Positions 52,446 to 61,442 of a stretch of DNA of 64,000 nt are shown here, in pieces. Position 1 is the stretch's first letter; each line of letters starts with the position of its first letter. The stretch covers positions 78,892 through 142,891 of the forward strand of contig CASFKY010000068.1 of assembly GCA_949295465.1 (NCBI GenBank), written 5' to 3'. Below the pieces are notes generated by a model. That model was not told where the DNA came from and did not search any database. It worked only from the letters and a program-made list of their open reading frames with translations. Source of the DNA: an uncultured Oscillospiraceae bacterium (GTDB lineage: Bacteria > Bacillota > Clostridia > Oscillospirales > Ruminococcaceae). Position numbers and translations under genes: made by a program.

Positions 52446-53648
52446 TTACAGCTTTTCCACGATCTCCTTGGTGTCCCGGGCGATCATCAGCTCCTCATTG
52501 GTGCAGATGACCAGCACCTTTACCTTGGCGCCGGGAGCGGTGAGGTCCAGGATGTCCTGACCGCGGACCTGGTTCTTCTCCTCGTCGATCTGGATGCCCA
52601 GGAACTCCATGTCCTTGCACACGCCGGCGCGCACGCCCGCGTCGTTCTCGCCGATACCGCCGCAGAAGACCAGGCAGTCCAGCCCGCCCATGGCGGCGGC
52701 ATAGCCGCCCACATACTTCTTCACCTGGTAGATCAGCATGTCGTTGGCCAGCTTGGCACGCTCGTTGCCGCTCTCGGCCGCGGCGTCCAGGTCGCGCTTG
52801 TCGCTGGAAACGCCGGAAACGCCCAAAAAGCCGCTCTTCTTGTTCATCACCGAGTCAAACTCGGCGGGGGTCATGCCGGTGGCGTTCTCGATGAAGCCGG
52901 GGATGGAGGGGTCCATGTCGCCGCTGCGGGTGCCCATGATCAGGCCGCTCAGCGGGGTCATGCCCATGGTGGTGTCCAGCACCTTGCCGCCGTCCACCGC
53001 GGCGATGGAGGAACCGTTGCCCATATGGCAGGTGACGATCTTCAGCTCTTCCGGCTTCTTGCCCAGGTACTCGGCGGCGGTCTTGCTCACATAGCGATGG
53101 CTGGTGCCGTGGAAGCCGTAGCGGCGCACGCCGTACTTCTCATAGTACTCGTAGGGCAGGGCGTACATGTAGCTCTTGGGGGGCATGGTGCTGTGGAAGG
53201 CGGTGTCAAAGACGGCCACGTTGGGCACATCGGCGCCAAACACCTTCTTGGCGGCCTCCAGGCCCAGCACGCCGGCGGGGTTGTGGAGGGGAGCCAGAGG
53301 AGCCAGCTCGTTGATGGTCTTGACCACGTCGTCGGTGACCAGGCAGCTGGCCTTGAACTTCTCGCCGCCGTGCACCACCCGGTGACCGATGGCGGAGACT
53401 TCCTTCATGTCGTTGATGACCTTGCCTTCGCCCTCGGTCATCATCTTCACCACGGCGGCAAAGGCCTCGGTGTGGGTGGGGAAGGGGATGTGCTCTTCCC
53501 ACTTGTTGCCGCCCACCTTGTGGGTGATCACGCTGCCCTCGATGCCGATGCGCTCGCACAGGCCCTTGCACAGAACCTTTTCCCCGTCCATATCAATGAG
53601 CTGATATTTCAGGGAAGAAGAGCCACAGTTGATTACCAAGATTTTCAT
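52446..53648 (-). CDS. ackA: Acetate kinase
   Basis: 400 residues from ATG 53648. ASKHA-fold kinase that makes ATP and acetate from acetyl phosphate. Motifs: ILVINCGSSSLKYQL at the start (Asn7), AIGHRVVHGGEKF, VFDTAFHSTMPPKSYMYALP, RYGFHGTSHRYV, HMGNGSSIAAV, GLIMGTRSGDMDPS, and VFCGGIGENDAGVR. No pta lies beside it. Its upstream promoter is back to back with that of tmcAL. Confidence 0.97.
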   Translation of the reverse strand: MKILVINCGSSSLKYQLIDMDGEKVLCKGLCERIGIEGSVITHKVGGNKWEEHIPFPTHTEAFAAVVKMMTEGEGKVINDMKEVSAIGHRVVHGGEKFKASCLVTDDVVKTINELAPLAPLHNPAGVLGLEAAKKVFGADVPNVAVFDTAFHSTMPPKSYMYALPYEYYEKYGVRRYGFHGTSHRYVSKTAAEYLGKKPEELKIVTCHMGNGSSIAAVDGGKVLDTTMGMTPLSGLIMGTRSGDMDPSIPGFIENATGMTPAEFDSVMNKKSGFLGVSGVSSDKRDLDAAAESGNERAKLANDMLIYQVKKYVGGYAAAMGGLDCLVFCGGIGENDAGVRAGVCKDMEFLGIQIDEEKNQVRGQDILDLTAPGAKVKVLVICTNEELMIARDTKEIVEKL

Positions 53649-53770
53649 TGGAAACAATCCTCCTGCATGCTTTCGCACGAAATTTTTTTGGACCGACCCG
53701 GCGGGCAGAGCCCGGCAGCTGTATTGCCGGAGCCGCAGGCCCTGCAAAACATTCCCGGGAAGGCCAAAAT

Positions 53771-53798
53771 TTGCAACTATCCTAAAATATTATATAAT
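53771..53798 (+). promoter_or_regulatory. tmcAL promoter, overlapping the ackA promoter
   Basis: TTGCAA (53771-53776), 16 bp, TATAAT (53793-53798). Its -10 shares bases 53793-53794 with the -10 of the opposite promoter within a 12-bp palindrome. Confidence 0.7.
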
Positions 53799-53817
53799 AG
53801 GGAAAAATTCTTTGCAA
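53789..53817 (-). promoter_or_regulatory. ackA promoter, overlapping the tmcAL promoter
   Basis: On the minus strand TTGCAA (53812-53817), 17 bp, TATAAT (53789-53794). Start of transcription near 53783, about 135 bases before ackA. Confidence 0.7.
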
Positions 53818-53868
53818 GGGATAAAAGCGCGGAGCCGGTTTCGCCGGCGGGGCAGGGGAGGTTTGAGG

Positions 53869-55050
53869 ATGAAGACAGCGGGTGTGATCGCGGAGTACGA
53901 TCCCTTCCACAACGGCCACCGGCACCAGCTGGACCGGCTGCGCCAGATGGGCTTTGAGAGGATCGTGGTGGCCCTGGGCACGGTGTGTGCCCAGCGGGGC
54001 GGTTTTTATCTGATGGATGAGCCGGTGCGGGTACGGGCGGCGCTGGAGGCAGGGGCCGATCTGGTCATCAGCCTGCCGCCCCCCTATTCCGGCGCGGGGG
54101 CCGAGGCCTTCGGGGCGGCAGGGGTGCATCTGCTGACGGCGGCGGGCTGCGATACCCTGGCCTTTGGAGCCGAGACGCCGGACGCGGACACCCTCCTGGG
54201 TCTGGCGGCCCTTCTGGACGAGCCGGAGCTGGACCGGCTGCTGCGGGAGGGGCTGAGCCGGGGAGAGAGCTATGCGGCGGCCCGGCAAAAGGCGGCGGAG
54301 CAGCTGCGCCCCGGCTGGGGTAAGGTGCTGGAAAGCCCCAACAACATCCTGGGGGTGGAGTACTGCAAGGCCATCCGGCGCCAGCACAGCCCCCTGCGTC
54401 CCCTGCCCCTGCCCCGGGAGGGGGCAGGCCACGGCCAGGCAGAAGCCCAAAACGGCTTTGCCTCCGCCAGCCTGCTGCGGGCCCGCTTTTATCAGGAGGG
54501 AGTGGAGGGCTGGCAGGGCCTGGTGCCTCCCTCTGCCCTGGAGCTGTACCGGCAGGCCTTCCGGCAGGGGGCGTTTGTGGACCGGCAGGCCGAGAGCCTG
54601 GCGGTGCTGTCCCGGCTGCGGGGGCTGGAGCCGCAGCAGCTGGCGGCGGTTCGGGGCCTCTCCGAGGGGCTGGAGCACCGGCTGGCGGCCTGCCTGCGCC
54701 GGGCCCTCAGCCTGGGGGAGCTCTGCGCCCTGCTCTATACCCGCCGCTACCCGGCCCCCCGGCTGCGGCGGCTGGTTACCGATGCGGCCCTGGGGTACGG
54801 GGCCGCCCTGCCTGCCCTGCCCCCGTATCTCCATGTGCTGGGGGGGCGGCAGCCGGCTCTCTCCCTGCTGAAACAGTCCGCTCTGCCGGCCTCCACCAGC
54901 CTGGCCAGGCTGGCCAAGGCAGGGCCGGAGTGCGCCGCGGCGGCCCGGGCCACGGCGGCAGCCTTTGACCTGCGGGCGCTCTGCCGGCGATCTCCCGGCC
55001 CCATGGGGGAGGCCTATACCGGAAAACCGATCCTTTTGCAGAAAGAATAA
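53869..55050 (+). CDS. tmcAL: tRNA(Met) cytidine acetate ligase (TmcAL)
   Basis: 393 residues from ATG 53869. The nucleotidyltransferase motif GVIAEYDPFHNGHRHQL carries the HxGH ATP site. GADLVISLPPPYSGAGAEAFG, LAFGAE and SPNNILGVEYCKAI are diagnostic of YlbM/TmcAL. The enzyme activates acetate with ATP to acetyl-AMP and acetylates C34 of elongator tRNAMet. Acetate kinase is encoded divergently from the same promoter region, so a supply-demand link through acetate is plausible. Family members usually have LPF(V/A)Y-type text; here PPYSGAG is kept but the C-terminal half is diverged and Leu/Arg-rich. Confidence 0.9.
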   Translation: MKTAGVIAEYDPFHNGHRHQLDRLRQMGFERIVVALGTVCAQRGGFYLMDEPVRVRAALEAGADLVISLPPPYSGAGAEAFGAAGVHLLTAAGCDTLAFGAETPDADTLLGLAALLDEPELDRLLREGLSRGESYAAARQKAAEQLRPGWGKVLESPNNILGVEYCKAIRRQHSPLRPLPLPREGAGHGQAEAQNGFASASLLRARFYQEGVEGWQGLVPPSALELYRQAFRQGAFVDRQAESLAVLSRLRGLEPQQLAAVRGLSEGLEHRLAACLRRALSLGELCALLYTRRYPAPRLRRLVTDAALGYGAALPALPPYLHVLGGRQPALSLLKQSALPASTSLARLAKAGPECAAAARATAAAFDLRALCRRSPGPMGEAYTGKPILLQKE

Positions 55051-55071
55051 TTCTCTGTCCCCGCCGGCTCA

Positions 55072-55092
55072 CCCCGCCGCGCGGGGCTTTTT
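55072..55092 (+). terminator. Terminator of tmcAL
   Basis: CCCCGC-CGC-GCGGGG followed by CTTTTT. Confidence 0.75.
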
Positions 55093-55204
55093 GCGCCGCT
55101 GAAAAGCAGCGCCGCCTACCGGCCGGCTTACCCTGCCGTGCGGGGCCATTCCTGTACAAAGAATCAAAAAAGACCACATTGTCCTATGTTTTTGGACCAG
55201 ATGC

Positions 55205-55233
55205 TTTATTTTCGGCGCAATCTTCGGTATAAT
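55205..55233 (+). promoter_or_regulatory. Promoter of pckA
   Basis: Consensus TATAAT (55228-55233) with a weak TTTATT 17 bases ahead; about 55 bases of leader. Confidence 0.5.
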
Positions 55234-55295
55234 ACAAAAGAGGATTCAAGACCCTATAGAAGGCAAAAAATATTATTTTTTTGGGAGGGTAATTC

Positions 55296-56882
55296 ATGGA
55301 GACCTACGGAATTGAAAAACTGGGCATCATCGGCCCCAAGGCGGTTTACCGCAACCTGACCCCTGCGCAGCTGGTGGAAGCCGCCCTGCGCCGCGGCGAG
55401 GGCACCCTGAGCAATACCGGCGCGCTGGTGGTGACCACCGGCAAATATACCGGCCGTTCCCCTGACGACAAGTTCATCGTGGACACCGAGGGCGTGCACA
55501 ACGACATCGCCTGGGGCAAGGTGAACCGGCCCATCAGCCGGGAAAAGTTCAACGCCATCAAGGCCAAGGTAGCCGCTTACCTGCAAAACCGGGAAATCTT
55601 CATCTTCGACGGCATGGCCGGCGCGGACAAGAAATATACCCAGAAGTTCCGCATCATCAACGAGCTGGCCAGCCAGAACCTGTTCATTCATCAGCTGCTC
55701 ATCCGGCCCACTGCCGAGGAGCTGGCCAACTACGGCGAGCCCGACTACACCATGCTGGTGGCGCCCGGCTTCAAGTGTGACCCGGAGGTGGACGGCGTCC
55801 ACTCCGAGGCGGCCATCATGATCGACTACGAGGCCCACACCATCGTGATCTGCGGCAGCCAGTATGCGGGTGAGATCAAGAAGAGCGTCTTCTCCACCAT
55901 GAACTATGTGATGACCAAGATGAACGTGCTGCCCATGCACTGCAGCGCCAACATGGACCCTGTGACCCATGAGACCGCGGTATTCTTTGGTCTGTCCGGC
56001 ACCGGCAAGACCACCCTCTCCGCCGACCCCAGCCGCAAGCTGATCGGCGACGACGAGCACGGCTGGAGCCCCGACGGCGTCTTCAACTTTGAGGGCGGCT
56101 GCTATGCCAAGTGCATCAACCTGTCCGCCGAGAACGAGCCGGACATCTACAACGCCATCAAGTTCGGCAGCCTGGTGGAGAACGTGGTGATGGACCCCGA
56201 AACCCGGGAGTTCGATTTCGCCGACGGCAGCCTCACCGAGAACACCCGTGTGGGCTACCCGGTGGACTATATCAACAATGCCCAGATCCCCGGCGAGGGC
56301 GGCATTCCCAAGGTGGTCATCTTCCTCACGGCCGACGCTTTCGGCGTGCTGCCTCCCATCAGCCGGCTGAGCAAGGAAGCTGCCATGTACCACTTTGTCA
56401 CCGGCTTCACCAGCAAGCTGGCGGGCACCGAGCGGGGCGTCACCGAGCCTCAGCCCACCTTCTCCACCCTCTTCGGCGAGCCCTTCATGCCCATGGACCC
56501 CAACGTCTACGCCCAGATGCTGGGTGAGAAGCTGGAGAAATACGGCACCCAGGTCTACCTGGTGAACACCGGCTGGGCCGGCGGCAGCGCCGCGGCGGGC
56601 GCCAAGCGGATGAAGCTGAGCTATACCCGCGCCATGGTGAGCGCCGCTCTGAACGGTGCCTTTGAGGGCGTGGAGTTCAAGCACCACGACATCTTCAATG
56701 TGGATTACCCCACCAGCTGCCCCGGCGTGCCCGCCGAGAAGCTGGACGCCCGTGGCATGTGGGAGGACAAGGCAGCCTATGACGAGCAGGCCAAGAAGCT
56801 GGCCGCCATGTTCCAGGCCAACTTTGCCAAGAAGTACCCCAATATGCCTCAGAACATTGTGGACGCCGGCCCCAAGGCCTGA
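55296..56882 (+). CDS. pckA: Phosphoenolpyruvate carboxykinase (ATP)
   Basis: 528 residues, normal length, ATG after GGGAGGG. ATP-type kinase signature: the P-loop FFGLSGTGKTTLSADP, the substrate loop TGRSPDDKFIVD near the N-terminus, metal ligands in MHCSAN and DDEHGW, and NTGWAGGSAAAGAKRMKL with NSRY-like closure. It interconverts oxaloacetate and PEP. In fermentative anaerobes it can run in the carboxylating direction toward succinate or support gluconeogenesis. Confidence 0.97.
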   Translation: METYGIEKLGIIGPKAVYRNLTPAQLVEAALRRGEGTLSNTGALVVTTGKYTGRSPDDKFIVDTEGVHNDIAWGKVNRPISREKFNAIKAKVAAYLQNREIFIFDGMAGADKKYTQKFRIINELASQNLFIHQLLIRPTAEELANYGEPDYTMLVAPGFKCDPEVDGVHSEAAIMIDYEAHTIVICGSQYAGEIKKSVFSTMNYVMTKMNVLPMHCSANMDPVTHETAVFFGLSGTGKTTLSADPSRKLIGDDEHGWSPDGVFNFEGGCYAKCINLSAENEPDIYNAIKFGSLVENVVMDPETREFDFADGSLTENTRVGYPVDYINNAQIPGEGGIPKVVIFLTADAFGVLPPISRLSKEAAMYHFVTGFTSKLAGTERGVTEPQPTFSTLFGEPFMPMDPNVYAQMLGEKLEKYGTQVYLVNTGWAGGSAAAGAKRMKLSYTRAMVSAALNGAFEGVEFKHHDIFNVDYPTSCPGVPAEKLDARGMWEDKAAYDEQAKKLAAMFQANFAKKYPNMPQNIVDAGPKA

Positions 56883-56951
56883 GCAGTCTCCGCCTTCTGA
56901 AAAAGCAGGCTCCCTGCGGGGCTGAACTGCCCCCGCCAAAAACGGACCAGC

Positions 56952-56992
56952 AAAACGCCCCCTGCGCAATTTCCTGCGCAGGGGGCGTTTTT
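56952..56992. terminator. Bidirectional terminator (pckA / greA)
   Basis: A perfect 17-bp stem (56952-56968 with 56975-56991) with A4/T5 arms. Confidence 0.92.
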
Positions 56993-56998
56993 GTGTGT

Positions 56999-57499
56999 TC
57001 AGTACTGGGCGATGGGCAGGTCATTGTCTTCCTGCCCCTTTTCCACCGAGAGGATCTGCACCTCATAGCTGTAATCGGGCCGAACTTCCACCCGGACGGT
57101 CTCTCCCGCCCGGTGGCCGAAGAGGGCCTTGCCCAGGGGAGACTGGCGGCTGATGCGGCCCTCCTCCGCGTCCACCCGCAGGGTGGTCACCATCTGCACC
57201 TCCATCTCATCCCCGTCCTCGTCCACCAGCCGGATGTGGTCGAACAGGCCGATGCCGCTGCCGCCGCTCTCCGCCTTTACCACCTTGGCGGTGCGGATCA
57301 TCCGCTGCAAGTATCGGATGCGGCTGTCGTTGCGGTTTTTCTGCCGTTTGGCCTCCTTGTACTCAAAGTTCTCGCTCAGGTCCCCGAAGGCCCGGGCTTC
57401 CTGCACGTCGGCGATCAGCTTGGGGCGAAGTTCCAGGGTGCGGTAGTCGATCTCCTCCTGCATTTTCTGGATGTCCAGAGGGGTCAGTTCATCATACAT
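56999..57499 (-). CDS. greA: Transcription elongation factor GreA
   Basis: 166 residues. N-terminal coiled coil with the acidic tip FGDLSENFEYKEAKRQKN (Asp and Glu that enter the RNA-polymerase channel) and the C-terminal FKBP-like domain GRISRQSPLGKALFGHRAGE. It stimulates cleavage of backtracked RNA. The start MYDELTPLDIQKMQEEI replaces the more usual LTxxGxxKL text, so it is a slightly unusual GreA. It lies 55 bases after the DUF362 gene in the same direction. Confidence 0.92.
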   Translation of the reverse strand: MYDELTPLDIQKMQEEIDYRTLELRPKLIADVQEARAFGDLSENFEYKEAKRQKNRNDSRIRYLQRMIRTAKVVKAESGGSGIGLFDHIRLVDEDGDEMEVQMVTTLRVDAEEGRISRQSPLGKALFGHRAGETVRVEVRPDYSYEVQILSVEKGQEDNDLPIAQY

Positions 57500-57554
57500 G
57501 GGGGGAATCTCCTTTCCCGAAAAACCCGGGGCCAGCGGCCCCGGGCGATGGATT

Positions 57555-58643
57555 TCAGCGGTTTTCTTCCAGCAGTTTCATGATGGCCTCGGCGCTGGGC
57601 GGGCAGCCGGGCACGTTTTGGGAGGCGCCGGCGCAGCAGCGGCCGATGCCGATGCCCTCAATGGTCTGGCCCTCATAGCCCTGGCCGATCCAGATGGTCT
57701 TTTTGAAGGGACGGCCCTCCTCCTGCATCCGATACAAGGCGTGCACCAGCGAGCCGAAACAGGCGCTGCATGCGTTCTTCTGCTGCACGTTCCGGGTGAG
57801 GGAGGAGACAATGCCCGACCGGGGTGGGAAGCCCCGGGCGTCCTTGGGCTGGTTGAGAAAGACGATGTCCTCCTCCCGCAGCTCCATGCTGCCGCTGCCA
57901 TATTTTTCGGCCAGGGGGATGTAGTCCACCTCATAGGGGTCGATGCCCATCAGCCGGCAGCCGTAGGTGTCCATCTGCACCGGGTCAAACCCCAGCATCA
58001 TCCGATTGGTCTGGACCGGGGTGCCCCCCTCCTCAAAATTCAGGTCGCCGCAGATGCTGTCCACCAGGATCAGGTCCGGCTTGAGCACCGTGGACAGGGC
58101 CGCGATGGGCTTCATCAGCCCCATGGCGTGGAAATGCCGCTTTTCCCGGTCAGGCAGGCAGCCCTTGGCATTTTTGAGGGCGCAGGTCATCACAGTCTGG
58201 CAGTGGCCTTTCAGCACCGGCAGGTTGATGAGATAGTCCGCGTCCAGCGCCCGGCAGCACACATCAAAATTGCCGGCGGGGGTGGGCAGGCTGCGGGTGG
58301 CGTCCCCTTTCAGGTCATACAGCCCCACTCCGTACTTTTTGGCCAGTTTGTCATAGCCGGTGACGCTGAAGGCCCGGCGGGTGGAATCTCCCACCCAGCT
58401 GCCCTCAATGATGTCGATGTGAGTAAAGCCGTGGTCCTGCAAATAGCGGATGACTCCCTCCAGAATCCCGGTGTGGGTGGTGGCGCCGCTCTCGGGGGGC
58501 TTGGCCACCACCAGGTTGGGCTTCATGCAGATGCGGGCGTCCTTTTTGGGGATGCGGGAGGCAATGTCCGCCCTTTCCATCAGGGCCATGGTCATGGCAC
58601 AGGCATCGGTGCCGTAGATGGTATAGATGGTTCTGTCGGTCAT
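57555..58643 (-). CDS. DUF362 domain protein
   Basis: 362 residues from ATG 58643; upstream in-frame codons have no site. DUF362 segments: ICMKPNLVVAKPPESGATTH, FTHIDIIEGSWVGDSTRRAF, YLINLPVLKGHCQTVMTCALKN-type (landmark NLPVLKGHCQT) and ILVDSICGDLNFEEGG. Many members carry 4Fe-4S clusters; here the C-terminal half has scattered Cys (ACSACFGSLV, GRCCAGAS, VPGC) but no full ferredoxin pattern. Function unknown; several relatives act in anaerobic amino-acid or cofactor metabolism. Confidence 0.85.
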   Translation of the reverse strand: MTDRTIYTIYGTDACAMTMALMERADIASRIPKKDARICMKPNLVVAKPPESGATTHTGILEGVIRYLQDHGFTHIDIIEGSWVGDSTRRAFSVTGYDKLAKKYGVGLYDLKGDATRSLPTPAGNFDVCCRALDADYLINLPVLKGHCQTVMTCALKNAKGCLPDREKRHFHAMGLMKPIAALSTVLKPDLILVDSICGDLNFEEGGTPVQTNRMMLGFDPVQMDTYGCRLMGIDPYEVDYIPLAEKYGSGSMELREEDIVFLNQPKDARGFPPRSGIVSSLTRNVQQKNACSACFGSLVHALYRMQEEGRPFKKTIWIGQGYEGQTIEGIGIGRCCAGASQNVPGCPPSAEAIMKLLEENR

Positions 58644-58732
58644 AGATGGGTCCCTCTTTCTTTTCTTTGCCAGAATCGTGCCTTTATAGTACCACAACCC
58701 CCAAAAGCTTTCAATGCCCGGTTCCCGGGGCC

Positions 58733-58761
58733 TTGTCAGAAACCCCAAAACCGTGTAGTAT
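58733..58761 (+). promoter_or_regulatory. Promoter of the C_GCAxxG_C_C gene
   Basis: TTGTCA, 17 bp, TAGTAT, 74 bases before the ATG. Confidence 0.6.
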
Positions 58762-58834
58762 AGAAAAGAACGGCCGCGAAGGGCGGCGGTTTCCCTGGAA
58801 AAAGGAACAGATTTCAGATAAAGGAGCGGTAAAT

Positions 58835-59248
58835 ATGGAGAGCAGAATCGACCAGGCGCTGGAGCGCCATCACATGGGGTACAACTGTGCCCAGTCGGTG
58901 GTTTGCACCTATTGTGACAAGATGGGGGTGGACGAGGACACTGCCTTCAAGATGACCGAGGCCTTTGGCCTGGGCATGGGCGGCATGCAGTCCACCTGCG
59001 GCGCCCTCAGCGGCGCGCTGGCGGTGGCCGGCATGCTGAACAGCAAGGGCATGAACCAGTATGTCAGCAAGAAGGACACCTACGCCCTGGCCCGGCAGAT
59101 GACCGGGGAATTCGGCAGCCGGGTGGGTTCCACCATCTGTAAGGAGATCAAGGGCGTGGACACCGGCACCATCCTGAAGAGCTGCGACGGCTGCGTGGAA
59201 GAGGGCTGCCGCCTGGTGGAAAAACTGCTGGAAGAAAAGGGCCTGTAA
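58835..59248 (+). CDS. C_GCAxxG_C_C family redox-type protein
   Basis: 137 residues from ATG 58835, after AAGGAGCGG. Cysteines are placed as in this family: HMGYNCAQSVVCTYCDK near the N-terminus, GMQSTCGALSGALAVAGM in the middle (the GCAxxG-like motif), and a C-terminal SCDGCVEEGC. Members bind metal or haem-like cofactors and are found with redox enzymes in anaerobes. Its exact role is unknown. It is next to, and divergent from, the DUF362 gene. Confidence 0.87.
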   Translation: MESRIDQALERHHMGYNCAQSVVCTYCDKMGVDEDTAFKMTEAFGLGMGGMQSTCGALSGALAVAGMLNSKGMNQYVSKKDTYALARQMTGEFGSRVGSTICKEIKGVDTGTILKSCDGCVEEGCRLVEKLLEEKGL

Positions 59249-59267
59249 GGTCCGCCGAGCCAAAGAG

Positions 59268-59307
59268 AAAAGCCGCCGCACCCCGCAAGGGGGTGCGGCG
59301 GCTTTTG
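59268..59307. terminator. Bidirectional terminator
   Basis: A perfect 17-bp stem (59268-59284 with 59290-59306) with A4/T4 arms. Confidence 0.92.
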
Positions 59308-59949
59308 TTATCGGATCGCCTTGGGCAGGTTCCATTTAAAGCGGGTGGCCAGCATCCGCAGAAGAAAGGTGATGAGCACCCCGGCCAGCACGGCGGCCTC
59401 CTCGCCGGCGTGCAGCCGCCAGCAGGCCCAGTACAGGCCGGCCCCGCACAGGGAGGCCACCGCATAGATCCGCTTTTTCAGCACAAAGGGGATCTCCCGG
59501 ATCAGAAGGTCCCGCAGCACGCCGCCCCCGATGGCGGTGGTCATGCCCATAAACAGCACCAGGGTGGCATTGAAACCATAGCCCGCCTCGATGGCCACCC
59601 GGGCGCCGGTGACCGAGAAGGCCCCCAGCCCCAGGGCGTCAAACACGTTGTTGATCTGCTCAATGAGCACTTCGTTCCGGAGATACCGGCTCTGGAGCAT
59701 CCTGGCCAAACAGAAGACCACCAGGGAGACGGCCAGGGAGAGCAGCAGGTTGGTGGGGTCCCGGTACATGCGGGGCGGGAAATCCCCCAGGGTGATGTCT
59801 CGCACCACGCCCCCGCCCATGGCGGTGACAAAGCCCAGGAACAAAACGCCGAACAGGTCCACCCGCTTTTCGATGGCCACCATGGCCCCGGAGATGGCAA
59901 AGGCCACGGTGCCCAGGATCTCAAAGGCTGTAAACAAGGTGAAAAACAT
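59308..59949 (-). CDS. TRIC/YadS-type (UPF0126) membrane channel protein
   Basis: 213 residues with about seven transmembrane helices. Two repeats each contain the UPF0126 motif: FVTAMGGGVVRDITLG and MTTAIGGGVLRDLLI, with AISGAMVAIEKRVDLFG and GAFSVTGARVAIEAGY. Bacterial members are homologues of trimeric intracellular cation channels and glycine-permeable proteins have been proposed. Monocistronic. Confidence 0.92.
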   Translation of the reverse strand: MFFTLFTAFEILGTVAFAISGAMVAIEKRVDLFGVLFLGFVTAMGGGVVRDITLGDFPPRMYRDPTNLLLSLAVSLVVFCLARMLQSRYLRNEVLIEQINNVFDALGLGAFSVTGARVAIEAGYGFNATLVLFMGMTTAIGGGVLRDLLIREIPFVLKKRIYAVASLCGAGLYWACWRLHAGEEAAVLAGVLITFLLRMLATRFKWNLPKAIR

Positions 59950-60137
59950 GGGACTCTCCCTTCCGCTTCAAGGCTTTGCCCGGGCCGATCGGGCCAAAGG
60001 CCGGCAAGACAAACAAGCACTATCATTCTACATGGGGCAAGGGGGATTTACAAGCCTTTTTTGAGGGCGGGCGGTTTTCCCGCCTTTTTGGGGGAAGGAT
60101 AGAGGGAGAAAGAAACAGGCCGGGAGGAGGAAAAACC

Positions 60138-61442
60138 ATGAAAAAGGGGAGAGCAGCGGCCCTGCTGGCTGCCCTGGCCCTGCTGGCCGGCTGCGGTGCT
60201 GCCCACCGGGAAAAGGGCGAAGTCCGCTATCTGAACGGCAGGCCGGAGCAGAAAGAACAGTGGGAGGCCCTGGCCCGGGAGTACACCCGCCAGAGCGGAG
60301 TGCCGGTGCAGGTGCGCACCGCGGTGCCCGGCCAGGAGGACCTGTGCGCACAGCTTGCCGGCCCGAACCCGCCCACCCTGTTCTGGGTGGAGGGCCCGGC
60401 GGATATGGAGGAGTGGGGGCCCTACTGCTATGATCTGGCGGACAGCCAGGTATACCGGCAGCTGAAAAGCGAGGATTTTGCCCTGAAAAAGGAGGGGCGG
60501 GTGACGGCAGTGGCCTACGGGATCGAGACCTACGGCCTCATCTGCAACAAAGAGATCCTGCGCCGGTATTGTCAGCTGGAGGGGGCGGTGATCCGGGATG
60601 CCTCCGAGATCCAGAATTTTGAGACCCTGAAGGCGGTGGCCGAAGACATGCAGAGCCGCCGGGAGGAGCTGGGGATCCAGGGGGCCTTTGCCTCGGCGGG
60701 CATGGAGAACTCCTCGGCCTGGCGGTTCCAGTCCCATCTGGCCAACCTGCCCCTTTACTATGAATACCGGGACGCGGGGGTGTACAGCGCCCGCCAGGTG
60801 CAGGGAAGCTATCTGGACAATTTCCGGCAGATCTGGGATCTGTACCTGCAAAACTCCACGGTGCCCTCGGCCCTGATCGGCTCCAAAACCGGGGACGATG
60901 CGGCCCAGGAGTTTGCCGGGGGACAGGCCTGCTTTTATCAGAACGGCACCTGGGCCTATGAGCAGATCGCAGGGGACCAGGTGGCCGATGAGGACATCGG
61001 GATGCTGCCCCTCTATATCGGGGTGGAAGGGGAAGAAAACCAGGGCCTTGTCACCGGCAGCGAAAACTACTGGTGCGTGAACCGGCAGGCCGATCCCCGG
61101 GAGATCCGGGCCACCCTGGACTTTCTGGAGTGGGTGATCACCAGCGAAGAGGGCCGCCGGAGCTTGGGCCAGCAGCTGGGGCTGGTGACCCCCTTCAGGA
61201 CCTTTGGGGAGGAATATACCCCCGACAACCCTCTGGTGCAGGCCGCCGAAGAGTCTCTCCGCTCGGGCAGGTACAGCGTGGGATGGTGCTTCACCACCAT
61301 GCCCTCCGAGCAGTGGCGGGAGGAGCTGGGCAGGGCGATGCTGCGGTATGCCCAGGGCACCGGCAGCTGGCCCCAGGTGGAAGAGGCCTTCCGAAAGGGC
61401 TGGCAGTCATCCCGGAGCGGAAAAGAGGAGAAAACGGAATGA
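60138..61442 (+). CDS. Carbohydrate-type ABC extracellular solute-binding lipoprotein, orphan
   Basis: 434 residues from ATG 60138, after GGGAGGAGG. Signal peptide with lipobox LAGC. Type II binding fold of family 1: EVRYLNGRPEQKEQWEALA, YTRQSGVPVQVRT, TLFWVEGPADM, VTAVAYGIETYGLICNKEIL, NSSAWRFQSHL, QEFAGGQACFYQNGTWAY, LVTGSENYWCVNRQAD. It resembles oligosaccharide-binding proteins. No permease or ATPase genes are adjacent; instead it overlaps an HPr-like gene by 4 bases. Confidence 0.85.
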   Translation: MKKGRAAALLAALALLAGCGAAHREKGEVRYLNGRPEQKEQWEALAREYTRQSGVPVQVRTAVPGQEDLCAQLAGPNPPTLFWVEGPADMEEWGPYCYDLADSQVYRQLKSEDFALKKEGRVTAVAYGIETYGLICNKEILRRYCQLEGAVIRDASEIQNFETLKAVAEDMQSRREELGIQGAFASAGMENSSAWRFQSHLANLPLYYEYRDAGVYSARQVQGSYLDNFRQIWDLYLQNSTVPSALIGSKTGDDAAQEFAGGQACFYQNGTWAYEQIAGDQVADEDIGMLPLYIGVEGEENQGLVTGSENYWCVNRQADPREIRATLDFLEWVITSEEGRRSLGQQLGLVTPFRTFGEEYTPDNPLVQAAEESLRSGRYSVGWCFTTMPSEQWREELGRAMLRYAQGTGSWPQVEEAFRKGWQSSRSGKEEKTE

